64,000 nt of DNA from Novosphingobium sp. UBA6272 (lineage in GTDB: Bacteria > Pseudomonadota > Alphaproteobacteria > Sphingomonadales > Sphingomonadaceae). The notes beneath the pieces are model-generated. The model was not told the DNA's origin, did no database searches, and saw only the letters and a list, made by a program, of their open reading frames with translations. Made by a program: the position numbers and the translations under genes. Shown here piece after piece: positions 7,895-15,813 of the stretch (its first letter is position 1; every line of letters starts with the position of its first letter). Location of the stretch: contig NZ_DJUW01000028.1 in assembly GCF_002440635.1 (NCBI RefSeq), positions 186,001 to 250,000 of the forward strand, in the 5' to 3' direction.

Positions 7895-7911
7895 GTACCA
7901 GGCAAAGACTC

Positions 7912-9153
7912 CTATTCCCGATCCACTGCCGAAGTCACCGCCACGTCCATCGTCACATTGCCGAGCGTACGCATGATATCGGGCAGCATCTCGACCGCGA
8001 CCAGCAGCGCCAAGGGCGCAATCGGCACCCCCATGGCGTTGGCGATAGGCCCGACCGAGATCACGAAACTGATTGTTCCGGGCAGCGAGACCGAGCTCAG
8101 AGAGACGAGGAAGGCGACGAACACCCCTGCCGCCAGGGCCGCCGTCGATAACGGCGTTCCGGTCAGGTGCGCGGCATAGATCGCGACGCCCATGTTCATC
8201 GCCGGGCTGGTCGCGCGGAAGATCGCCACCGCGAGCGGCAGGGTGAAGTCGGCGGTCGCCTCGCGCACGCCCAGCCGCCGCGTCGCGGCCAGCATGGCCG
8301 GCAGGCTGGCGAGCGAGGACTGGGTCGAGATCGCCACCGCATTGACCGGCAGCATCGCCCGGGCAAAGTCGACCAGCCGCCGTCCGCCCAGCGTCGCCGC
8401 CACGACATAGCCCGCCAGCAGCACCACAAAGCCGGCCGCGCTGACCACCACGATGTAGTGCGCCAGCGCCCCGATCGCGTCGGCTCCGGTCTGCGCGCCG
8501 AGCGACACCGCGAGGCCAAACACGCCGAGCGGGGCGAGCATCAGCACCCAGCCGACGATCACCATCATCGCCCCGGCCAGCCCTTCGAAAAAAGTCATCA
8601 CCGCCTGGCGCTGCGCCGCGCCGATCCGGGTCAGCGCCAGCGCAAACAACGAAGCGAAGATCACCACCGGCAACATCGCGCCGCCGGCTGCGGCTGCGAA
8701 AATGTTCTCCGGCATCATTGCGTTCAGGATATCGGCAACGCCCGGCACCTTGCCGGCATCGGCAGGCCCGCCGCTGAGCGCCGCGACCGCCTTTTCCGGG
8801 ACCGGAAACATGGCCAGCAGCGCCGGAACCAGCAACGCCGACATGGTTCCGGCCGCCAGCAAGACCATCACGAACAGGCCGACCGCGCGGCGCGCCAGAT
8901 GCCCGCCGCCTGCCGCAGCCAGGGTCTGCGAGATCCCGGTCACCACCAGGCCGATTACCAGCGGCAGGATCGTCAGTTGCAAGGCGCGCAGCCACAGGCT
9001 GCCCATCGGCCCGGCCACGGCCAGCAGCGAATCAAGCGCCGGAGTGCCCTTGAGCAGGATCGCCGCGACGAAACCCAGCACCAGCGCGGCAAAGGTCAGC
9101 AAGGCGGGCACGCGGATTTCCGGAAAGGCGCCGGCCGCCGGTTGCTCTGTCAT
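7912..9153 (-). CDS. Dicarboxylate/amino acid:cation symporter (DAACS family)
   Basis: 413 residues from ATG 9153, with GGGGAG at good spacing. Multiple membrane segments follow the GltP/DctA/GltPh order: LRALQLTILPLVIGLVVTGISQT, the serine-rich reentrant region (SSLASLPAMLAA), LPLAVAIFRATSPAMNMGVAIYAA (which occupies the position of the conserved NMDG-type cation/substrate motif) and LSSVSLPGTISFVIS (second reentrant hairpin). Members import C4-dicarboxylates, glutamate or aspartate with Na+ or H+. The NMDG motif is altered here (MNMG), so substrate is uncertain. Divergent from glmM. Confidence 0.85.
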   Translation of the reverse strand: MTEQPAAGAFPEIRVPALLTFAALVLGFVAAILLKGTPALDSLLAVAGPMGSLWLRALQLTILPLVIGLVVTGISQTLAAAGGGHLARRAVGLFVMVLLAAGTMSALLVPALLAMFPVPEKAVAALSGGPADAGKVPGVADILNAMMPENIFAAAAGGAMLPVVIFASLFALALTRIGAAQRQAVMTFFEGLAGAMMVIVGWVLMLAPLGVFGLAVSLGAQTGADAIGALAHYIVVVSAAGFVVLLAGYVVAATLGGRRLVDFARAMLPVNAVAISTQSSLASLPAMLAATRRLGVREATADFTLPLAVAIFRATSPAMNMGVAIYAAHLTGTPLSTAALAAGVFVAFLVSLSSVSLPGTISFVISVGPIANAMGVPIAPLALLVAVEMLPDIMRTLGNVTMDVAVTSAVDRE

Positions 9154-9244
9154 CGATGCTCCCCGAAACTGTTTCTGGGGCGTGACTTTAGCGCCGCAAA
9201 CCGACATAGCAATTTCTTGAAGCTTCACCTGTTACGGGACGCCC

Positions 9245-10588
9245 ATGGGACGCAACTATTTCGGCACGGACGGGATCCGGGGCAAGACCAATGCGGGGGT
9301 GATGACCGCCGCCGTGGCGATGAAGGTCGGCCAGGCCGCCGGCACCCGCTTTCTGCGCGGCAAGCATCGCCACCGGGTGGTAATCGGCAAGGATACGCGG
9401 CTTTCGGGCTACATGATCGAGAATGCGCTGGTCGCCGGCTTCACCAGCGTGGGGATGGACGTGGTGCTGACCGGGCCGCTGCCGACTCCGGCAATCGCCA
9501 TGCTGACCCGCGAACTGCGCGCCGACGTTGGCGTGATGATCTCGGCCAGCCACAACCCCTATGAGGACAACGGGATCAAGCTGTTCGGCCCCGATGGCTT
9601 CAAGCTGTCCGACGAAGACGAACTGGCGATCGAGGCGATGCTGGGCCAGGACCTGGCGCTAGCCCCCGCGGCCGAGATCGGCCGGGCGCGCCGGATCGAG
9701 GATGCGCGCGGGCGCTATATCCACGCGGTCAAGGGTTCGCTGCCCGACGACGTCCGGCTCGACGGGCTGAAGATCGTGGTCGATTGCGCCAATGGCGCGG
9801 CCTATCAGGTTGCGCCTTCGGCGATGTGGGAACTGGGCGCGGAAGTGATCGCGGTCGGGGTTCAGCCCAACGGCGTGAACATCAACGACAAGTGCGGCTC
9901 CACCCATCTGGCGCTGATCAAGGAGACCGTGGTTGCCAGCGGGGCTGACATCGGCATCGCGCTGGATGGCGACGCCGACCGGCTGATCGTGGTCGATGAA
10001 AAGGGCCAGACCGTCGATGGCGACCAGATCATGGCGCTGATCGGCACGCAACTGGCGGCGCGCGGTGCCTTGCGCGGCGGCGGGGTGGTAGCGACCGTCA
10101 TGTCCAACCTCGGGCTTGAACGCTTCCTCGCCGGGCAGGGCCTGACGCTGGAGCGGACCAAGGTTGGTGACCGCCACGTGCTTGAAAAGATGAAGGCCGA
10201 TGGCTTCAATCTGGGCGGCGAGCAATCGGGCCACATGATCCTGCTCGATCACGGCACCACCGGCGATGGCACCGTGGCGGCGCTGCAGGTGCTGGCCGCG
10301 CTGGTCCAATCGGGCAAGAAGGCGAGCGAGCTGCTCCACCTGTTCGATCCCGTGCCGCAGCTTTTGAAGAACGTCCGCTTTGCCGGTGGGAAGCCGCTCG
10401 ACAATGACCGGGTCAAGGCGGTGATTGCCGAGGCCGAGGCGGCGCTGATCGGCAAGGGCCGCCTGGTGATCCGCCCATCGGGCACCGAACCAGTGATCCG
10501 GGTGATGGCTGAAGGCGACGATGGAAAGCAGGTCGAACAGGTCGTCGATGCGATCTGCGACGCGGTAAAGGAAGCAGCCGATGCTTGA
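9245..10588 (+). CDS. glmM: Phosphoglucosamine mutase GlmM
   Basis: 447 residues. Converts glucosamine-6-phosphate to glucosamine-1-phosphate for UDP-GlcNAc, the precursor of peptidoglycan and lipid A. Motifs: N-terminal YFGTDGIRG, the active-site serine loop MISASHNPYEDNG (phosphoserine at S102), the metal-binding DGDADR loop, and the C-terminal phosphate-binding RPSGTEPVIRVMAEG. Length is normal. The end overlaps the DUF1272 gene by 8 nt, and thiD follows, suggesting one transcript. Confidence 0.97.
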   Translation: MGRNYFGTDGIRGKTNAGVMTAAVAMKVGQAAGTRFLRGKHRHRVVIGKDTRLSGYMIENALVAGFTSVGMDVVLTGPLPTPAIAMLTRELRADVGVMISASHNPYEDNGIKLFGPDGFKLSDEDELAIEAMLGQDLALAPAAEIGRARRIEDARGRYIHAVKGSLPDDVRLDGLKIVVDCANGAAYQVAPSAMWELGAEVIAVGVQPNGVNINDKCGSTHLALIKETVVASGADIGIALDGDADRLIVVDEKGQTVDGDQIMALIGTQLAARGALRGGGVVATVMSNLGLERFLAGQGLTLERTKVGDRHVLEKMKADGFNLGGEQSGHMILLDHGTTGDGTVAALQVLAALVQSGKKASELLHLFDPVPQLLKNVRFAGGKPLDNDRVKAVIAEAEAALIGKGRLVIRPSGTEPVIRVMAEGDDGKQVEQVVDAICDAVKEAADA

Positions 10589-10805
10589 GATGCGCCCCGA
10601 TTGCGAAAGGTGCGGCACCGATCTGCCGGCCGAACAGCCCGGTGCCTTCATCTGCAGCTTCGAATGCACCTTCTGCACCGAATGTGCTGATCTGCTGGAC
10701 GAGCGCTGCCCCAACTGCGGCGGCGAACTGATGGACCGGCCGAGCCGGGCGAAGCATCTGCATGCCAAGCACCCGCCCAGCACCGTCCGCAAGTTCAAGG
10801 GATAA
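10581..10805 (+). CDS. DUF1272 domain-containing zinc-ribbon-like protein
   Basis: 74 residues, starting MLEMRPDCERCGTDLP, the DUF1272 signature. Paired cysteines (CERC; CSFECTFCTECA; CPNC) suggest one or two bound zinc ions. The family is small, widespread in proteobacteria and without known function. It overlaps the glmM end by 8 nt and its final base overlaps the thiD ATG, so it is translated from the same message. Confidence 0.88.
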   Translation: MLEMRPDCERCGTDLPAEQPGAFICSFECTFCTECADLLDERCPNCGGELMDRPSRAKHLHAKHPPSTVRKFKG

Positions 10806-11554
10806 TGCCCCCGCCCCGCATCCTTGTCATTGCCGGGTCCGACAGTTCCGGCGGCGCGGGCATCCAGGCCGATATCAAGACCATCACCATGATCGGTGGT
10901 TACGCGATGACCGCGATCACCGCGATCACCGCGCAGAACACGCTGGGCGTCACAGCGGTGGAAGTGCTGTCTCCCGAATTGATCGCAGCACAGATCGATG
11001 CCTGCGTCAGCGATATCGGGGTCGATGCGGTCAAGATCGGGATGCTGGGCTCGCCCGCGATCGCCGCCGTGGTGGCCGAGCTGCTGGAGGCGCTGAGCGT
11101 GCCGGTGGTGTTCGATCCGGTAATGATCGCGACCAGCGGCGCGGCTTTGGCCGATTCGGCGACGATCGCCGGATTTGAGCGCCTTATGCAGCTGGCCATT
11201 CTGACCACCCCCAACGTCTCTGAACTGGAAGCTTTGGGCGGCCACGAGGGAATGCAGGCCCGCCGCATCGCCTACCTCGCCAAGGGCGGCGATGCAGAAG
11301 GCGAGCGGGTGGAGGACGCGCTGGTCCTGCCCGGAGAGGCGCCGCACGTCATGGCCGCAACGCGAATCCACACCCGCCACACCCACGGCACCGGCTGCAC
11401 GCTGTCCAGCGCAATCGCAACCTATCTCGGCAAGGGCCTGCCGCTCCCCGAAGCGGTTGACCGGGCCCGGCTGTTCGTCCGCTCCGCGCTGCGCGCCGCG
11501 CCCGGCTTCGGCGCCGGGCACGGCCCGCTGGGGCATACCGAAGCGCGCGGCTAA
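10805..11554 (+). CDS. thiD: Hydroxymethylpyrimidine/phosphomethylpyrimidine kinase ThiD
   Basis: 249 residues. Phosphorylates HMP and HMP-phosphate to HMP-PP in thiamine synthesis or salvage. Visible: N-terminal ILVIAGSDSSGGAGIQADIKT (substrate-binding GSDSxGGAGIQAD), TAITAQNT, the DPVMIATSG block, TPNVSELEALGG, and the anion-hole motif HTHGTGCTLSSAIA with its catalytic cysteine. No other thiamine gene or TPP-type leader was seen nearby. The 3' end overlaps the convergent LOG-family gene by 4 nt. Confidence 0.95.
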   Translation: MPPPRILVIAGSDSSGGAGIQADIKTITMIGGYAMTAITAITAQNTLGVTAVEVLSPELIAAQIDACVSDIGVDAVKIGMLGSPAIAAVVAELLEALSVPVVFDPVMIATSGAALADSATIAGFERLMQLAILTTPNVSELEALGGHEGMQARRIAYLAKGGDAEGERVEDALVLPGEAPHVMAATRIHTRHTHGTGCTLSSAIATYLGKGLPLPEAVDRARLFVRSALRAAPGFGAGHGPLGHTEARG

Positions 11555-12423
11555 TCCAGCGCGTAGAACTCGCGGATCACGGCCCAGGCCTCCTCGGCAG
11601 TCTCCACCCGGTGGAACAGCTTGAGGTCGTCCGGGTTGATCACCCCTTCCTCGGCGAGCGCCTCGAAATTGACCACCCGGTCCCAGAACGCCTGGCCGAA
11701 CAGCAGGATCGGGATCGGCTTCATCTTGCCGGTCTGGATCAGGGTCAGCAGTTCAAAGAATTCGTCGAAGGTTCCGAACCCGCCCGGGAACACGGCAACC
11801 GCCTTTGCTCGCAGCAGGAAGTGCATCTTGCGCAAGGCGAAATAGTGGAACTGGAAGGCCAGCCGCGGGGTGACGTAGAGGTTGGGCGCCTGCTCGTGCG
11901 GAAGGACAATATTGAGCCCGATAGTCTCGGCCCCAGCCTCGACCGCGCCGCGGTTGGCCGCTTCCATGATCGATGGCCCGCCGCCCGAGCAGACCACGAA
12001 CTGACGCATGCCCTGCTCAACGATGTTGCAGCTGCTGGCGATGTGGGCAAGCTCGCGGGCGATGTCATAGTACTTGGCGTTGGCGGCAAGCCGCTCGGCC
12101 ACGGCCTTGCGCTCGGGCGGAGCATTGGCAACCAGTTCCGCCGCCGTTTCGGGCGAAGGAATCCGCGCCGAGCCATAGCAGACCAGGGTCGAGCCAATAT
12201 TGGCCTCGTCCAGCAGCATTTCGCATTTCAGCAGTTCGAGCTGGAACCGGACCGGCCGCAATTCCTCGCGCAGGAGGAAGTCGGTATCGCGAAAGGCCAG
12301 CTTGTAGGCCGGGCTGCGGGTTTGCGGGGTGGAGTGATCCTGCGATTCGACAAAGCCTGCTTCCTGCTCGGCCTTGTAGAAGCGGCGACGATGGAGCCGC
12401 TTTTCCTTTTCTTCTTCTGTCAT
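11551..12423 (-). CDS. LOG family protein (TIGR00730-type)
   Basis: 290 residues from ATG 12423, which has GAAGG upstream. The C-terminal Rossmann-like domain carries LVCYGSARIPSPE, VCSGGGPSIMEAANRGA and the nucleotide-binding PGGFGTFDEFFELLTLIQTGK (PGGxGTxxE). LOG proteins cleave AMP-type nucleotides or cytokinin riboside monophosphates to release the base and ribose-5-phosphate. The ~70-residue charged N-terminal extension is typical of the longer bacterial subgroup. Physiological substrate unknown. Confidence 0.88.
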   Translation of the reverse strand: MTEEEKEKRLHRRRFYKAEQEAGFVESQDHSTPQTRSPAYKLAFRDTDFLLREELRPVRFQLELLKCEMLLDEANIGSTLVCYGSARIPSPETAAELVANAPPERKAVAERLAANAKYYDIARELAHIASSCNIVEQGMRQFVVCSGGGPSIMEAANRGAVEAGAETIGLNIVLPHEQAPNLYVTPRLAFQFHYFALRKMHFLLRAKAVAVFPGGFGTFDEFFELLTLIQTGKMKPIPILLFGQAFWDRVVNFEALAEEGVINPDDLKLFHRVETAEEAWAVIREFYALD

Positions 12424-12527
12424 TGCCTTCTTTTCGCTGGTTCCGGCACCGCTGTCAAAGCAGAACGCCAATCAGCGCCGTGGCCGCGTTTGCTGCAGGA
12501 CGGGGTCTGGTTCTTACGAGGGGGAAT

Positions 12528-12601
12528 TGGATGCCCGACAAGGATTCGAACCTTGATTGACGGAGTCAGAGTCCGCTCTCTTACCATTAGAGGATCGGGC
12601 A
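12528..12601 (-). tRNA. tRNA-Gln (anticodon CTG)
   Basis: On the minus strand the acceptor stem TGCCCGA pairs with TCGGGCA; the D arm (CTCTAATGGTAAGAG), the anticodon arm (GCGGA, loop CTCTGAC, TCCGT; anticodon CTG), and the T arm (AAGGTTCGAATCCTT) are all present. The 3' CCA is encoded (12528-12530). A Gln-type cloverleaf reading CAG. Confidence 0.94.
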
Positions 12602-12745
12602 ATCAGGGGCGTGCCTCTAGTGCCGCCGCGCCGCCCCGTCAAGCGCGCGAAGCGCCCTGCCCTTGCCCTGCTGCGCCGAGAGGTATAGCATCGCCTTCAG
12701 GTACCCGCCGCAACGGCCGGGAAAACGATAAAGAGTGCAGTGAAC

Positions 12746-13939
12746 ATGGCGGACAACCCTCCGCCGCCAGGTGGTTACGATGGGCCAGGTGCCCGCGAGG
12801 ATTCCGGCAAGCCCGCAGCGGCTGACCATGCGAATCCGTGGAATGACCGCCAAGGTGGCCCCGGCCGGCCCCAATCGGGCCTGTGGCAGCAAGTGCAGCG
12901 CGCCCTTCCGTTCCATCGACAGGCCTTCGCAGCGATCGATCTTGGCACCAACAATTGCCGCTTGCTGATTGCCCGCCCCCAGGGAGAAAACTTCGTGGTG
13001 GTCGATGCCTTCAGCCGGGTCGTGCGATTGGGCGAAGGTCTGGCGCAGACCGGACGGCTGAGTGATGCCGCGATGGACCGGGCACTGGGTGCGCTCCACA
13101 TCTGCGCCGACAAGCTTAAGCGCCGCAATGTCCACCTTGCCCGCTCGGTCGCGACCGAGGCCTGCCGCCGGGCCGAGAACGGAGCGGACTTCATCCAGCT
13201 GGTACGCGAGGAAACCGGCATCCTGCTCGACATAATCAGCGCAAAGGAAGAGGCCCGCCTGGCCGTGCTGGGCTGCCACCTGCTGCTCGAAGCCGGCGAA
13301 GGGCCGGCGGTGGTCTTCGATATCGGTGGCGGCTCGACCGAACTGGTTCTGGTCGAAACCCGCCCCGATGCGCCGCCACTGATCCATGACTGGCAGAGCG
13401 TGCCCTGGGGCGTCGTCTCGCTAACCGAAAGCTGCATGGCCGAACCTGCCGATGAAGCCGGCCGCGCAGCCCGCTATGCCCAGATGTGCGACCTGGTGCG
13501 CGGCAGCCTGGCCCCTTTCGCAGAGCGCGCGGCGGCCTGGCTGGCAGCGCGTGACGGCACCGATCAACCGCGCCTGCTTGGCACCAGCGGCACGGTCACG
13601 ACCCTGGCCAGCCTGCATCTGGAGCTGCCGCAATACGATCGCAGCGCTGTTGACGGGTTGATCGTTCAGTCCGATTCGATGCGCGTGCTGTGCCAGTCGC
13701 TGGCCGCCATGCCGCCCGAGCAGCGCCGGGCCCAGCCCTGCATCGGCCGCGAGCGGTCCGACCTGGTGGTGGCTGGTTGCGCAATCCTTGAAGTGATACT
13801 CGACCTTTGGCCCGCCGACCGGCTCGGCGTGGCCGATCGCGGAATTCGCGAAGGAATCCTGCGCGGCCTGATGGCCTCAGGCGGGGCCGGCGACCGCGCC
13901 CGCGCGGCGATCCGCCGAATCAAGCAGGGTGCAGCATGA
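12746..13939 (+). CDS. ppx: Ppx/GppA family phosphatase (exopolyphosphatase)
   Basis: 397 residues from ATG 12746. After a proline/glycine-rich N-terminal extension (1-55) comes the actin-fold phosphatase domain: FAAIDLGTNNCRLLIARP (phosphate loop 1), the EARLAVLG catalytic region, and VVFDIGGGSTELVLVE (phosphate loop 2). The family hydrolyses inorganic polyphosphate or (p)ppGpp pentaphosphate. At ~400 residues it is the short form lacking the C-terminal HD-type domain. The stop overlaps the rlmE ATG (ATGA), so the genes are co-translated. Confidence 0.9.
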   Translation: MADNPPPPGGYDGPGAREDSGKPAAADHANPWNDRQGGPGRPQSGLWQQVQRALPFHRQAFAAIDLGTNNCRLLIARPQGENFVVVDAFSRVVRLGEGLAQTGRLSDAAMDRALGALHICADKLKRRNVHLARSVATEACRRAENGADFIQLVREETGILLDIISAKEEARLAVLGCHLLLEAGEGPAVVFDIGGGSTELVLVETRPDAPPLIHDWQSVPWGVVSLTESCMAEPADEAGRAARYAQMCDLVRGSLAPFAERAAAWLAARDGTDQPRLLGTSGTVTTLASLHLELPQYDRSAVDGLIVQSDSMRVLCQSLAAMPPEQRRAQPCIGRERSDLVVAGCAILEVILDLWPADRLGVADRGIREGILRGLMASGGAGDRARAAIRRIKQGAA

Positions 13940-14595
13940 GCCGGTCCGGGAAAGATCCGCACGAGCGACTGCGCACCGCCAAAAAGCGCAGCACCAGCTC
14001 GGCCCGTTGGCTGACCCGTCAGCTCAACGATCCTTACGTCAAGCAGGCAAAGGCCGAAGGCTGGCGCAGCCGAGCCGCTTTCAAGCTGATCGAGCTCGAC
14101 GAGAAATACAGCCTGCTCAAAGGCGCCCGCCGGGTGGTCGACCTTGGCATTGCTCCAGGCGGCTGGGCCCAGGTCGTGCGCAAGCGCAACCCCAAGGCGG
14201 CGGTGGTCGGGATCGATCTGCTCCCCACCGATCCGATCCCGGGGGTCACTATCTTCCAGATGGACTTTATGGCTGATGAGGCCCCGGCAGCACTGACCGA
14301 GGCATTGGACGGCCCGCCCGATCTGGTGATCTCCGACATGGCCGCCAACACCGTCGGCCACAAGCAGACCGACCACCTGCGGACCATGGGCCTGGTCGAG
14401 ACCGCCGCCGACTTCGCGATCCAGCACCTCAGTCCTGGCGGAGCCTTCGTCGCCAAGGTCCTGGCCGGCGGGACCGACACCGAATTGCTGGCCTTGCTCA
14501 AGCAGCACTTCACCACCGTCAAACACGGCAAGCCGCCCGCGAGCCGCAAGGACTCGTCGGAATGGTACGTGATCGCGCAAGGCTTCAAGGGTTGA
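13936..14595 (+). CDS. rlmE: 23S rRNA (uridine-2552-2'-O)-methyltransferase RlmE (FtsJ/RrmJ)
   Basis: 219 residues from ATG 13936, overlapping the ppx stop by 4 nt. RlmE methylates U2552 in the 23S rRNA A-loop. The SAM-binding motif VVDLGIAPGGWAQVV is present, and the K-D-K-E catalytic tetrad can be placed: K in SRAAFKLIELDEKY, D in VISDMAANTVG, K in GGAFVAKVLAGG, E in SSEWYVIAQGFKG. Length is normal. It is followed by palindromic repeats at 14626-14708. Confidence 0.95.
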   Translation: MSRSGKDPHERLRTAKKRSTSSARWLTRQLNDPYVKQAKAEGWRSRAAFKLIELDEKYSLLKGARRVVDLGIAPGGWAQVVRKRNPKAAVVGIDLLPTDPIPGVTIFQMDFMADEAPAALTEALDGPPDLVISDMAANTVGHKQTDHLRTMGLVETAADFAIQHLSPGGAFVAKVLAGGTDTELLALLKQHFTTVKHGKPPASRKDSSEWYVIAQGFKG

Positions 14596-14625
14596 GCGTC
14601 TATCCGCCCAACTGAGGTGAAGTCT

Positions 14626-14708
14626 CCCCTCCCCGGCGGGGAGGGGTTGGGGGTGGGGGCTCCAACCTGGCCCGGCCCCCCATCCCAACCCTTCCCCCGG
14701 GGGAAGGG
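14626..14708. repeat. GC-rich palindromic intergenic repeat with terminator-like end
   Basis: Two strong hairpins, CCCCTCCCC/GGGGAGGGG (14626-14646) and CCCTTCCCCC/GGGGGAAGGG (14689-14708, followed by CTTTCTTT), flank an imperfect GGTTGGGGGTGGGGG / CCCCCATCCCAACC pair. This composition is shared with the element at 17736-17879 and belongs to a class of dispersed CTCCCC/GGGGAG palindromes common in sphingomonad genomes. It probably terminates rlmE transcription. Confidence 0.75.
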
Positions 14709-14763
14709 CTTTCTTTAGGCCCATCCCGTCAGCTTGATCCCATGGGAGCGCCCCAAACGAAGA

Positions 14764-14787
14764 GGGCGGAGCCTTGCGGCCCCGCCC
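14764..14787 (-). terminator. Terminator of the cytochrome c gene
   Basis: On the minus strand, a GGGCGGGGCC / GGCTCCGCCC stem with a GCAA loop and one mismatch is followed by CTCTTCGTTT. It lies 25 nt beyond the cytochrome c stop codon. Confidence 0.6.
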
Positions 14788-14811
14788 CTTCGTGCTTCCT
14801 GGCAGGCGGCC

Positions 14812-15699
14812 TTACTTGACGCTCTTCAGGTAGGCGATGATATTGGCGCGTTCCTGGGCGTCGGAGAGACCCGCGAAGGACATCTTGGTGCCCGGGGCGA
14901 ACTTGGCCGGATCGGTCAGCCAGGCGTCCATGGTCGCTTCATCCCACTTGCCGCCCTTGGCCTTGAGCGCATCGGAGAACGCATAGCCGCCGCGGCCCTG
15001 GGCCACGCCTTCGCCCATCACGCCAGCCAGGTTCGGGCCGATCCCGTTGGGACCACCGGGAGTGGCATTGTGGCAGGCAGCGCACTTGGCAAAGCTCTTC
15101 TGCCCCTTGGCGGCATCGCCGACGACGGCAGCAGCTTCAGGCGCGGCACCGGCAGCCGGAGCCTCAGGCACGGCCGGCAGCGGCAGATTCGAACCCTTCG
15201 AGTTGAGGTAAACAATCAGGTTCGCGCGTTCCTGCGGATCGGACAGCCCAGCGAAGCTCATCTTGGTGCCGGGCGCAAAGGCCGAGGGGCTGGTCAGCCA
15301 CGCGTTCATGCTGGCCCAGTCCCACTTGCCGCCCTTGCCCTTGAGTGCTTCGGAGAAGGCAAAGCCGCCGCGGCCCTGACCCATGCCTTCACCCATCACG
15401 GCGTAGAGGTTCGGCCCGAGGCCGTTGGCTCCGCCCTGATCGATGGTGTGGCAGCTGGCGCACTTGGCAAAGGTCTTTTCGCCCTTGGCCATGTCGGCCT
15501 TGGCGAGGAAGGCCTCGAACGGGGTCGCATCGGCTCCGCCTTCGCCTTCCTGGACGACACCGGCAATCTCATAGCCCATCTTTTCGGGCCGCTGTTCCTT
15601 GCCGGCATGGAAATAGCGCGAGCTGACGGCCGAGAGGCCGAGCAGGACGATACCGGAAAACAGCGTCCACCCGGCAATGGTGTTGAAACGGTCTGACAT
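14812..15699 (-). CDS. Membrane-anchored di-domain cytochrome c
   Basis: 295 residues. An N-terminal membrane segment (about 8-26, AGWTLFSGIVLLGLSAV) anchors two tandem class I cytochrome c domains. Haem sites are CASCH (80-84) and CAACH (206-210), each followed by the same GPNL...GRGGFAFSEALK and TKMSFAGLSD..ERANLIVYL blocks, which supply the distal Met and final helix. The two domains are clearly an internal duplication joined by a Pro/Ala linker (about 172-196). Likely a periplasm-facing electron carrier between the bc1 complex and oxidase (CycM-like in role), although the family normally has one domain. Confidence 0.92.
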   Translation of the reverse strand: MSDRFNTIAGWTLFSGIVLLGLSAVSSRYFHAGKEQRPEKMGYEIAGVVQEGEGGADATPFEAFLAKADMAKGEKTFAKCASCHTIDQGGANGLGPNLYAVMGEGMGQGRGGFAFSEALKGKGGKWDWASMNAWLTSPSAFAPGTKMSFAGLSDPQERANLIVYLNSKGSNLPLPAVPEAPAAGAAPEAAAVVGDAAKGQKSFAKCAACHNATPGGPNGIGPNLAGVMGEGVAQGRGGYAFSDALKAKGGKWDEATMDAWLTDPAKFAPGTKMSFAGLSDAQERANIIAYLKSVK

Positions 15700-15813
15700 A
15701 TTGTGCCCCGTTGGGAATCCGCCTTAGGAGTTTCGCGGGCCGCTCTAGTGTCGCGTCGCGCTGTGCGCAAGGGGCATTGCAGCAAGGCAATTTGCAGCCT
15801 AGCCACTGTCCCC

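Noticed and set aside
10589..10805. TPP riboswitch before thiD
   Set aside because: The space before thiD is a coding gene (DUF1272) overlapping both neighbours; no thi-box seen.
9659..11536. 625-codon minus-strand open frame across glmM and thiD
   Set aside because: Shadow of two well-conserved plus-strand genes; no motif recognised.
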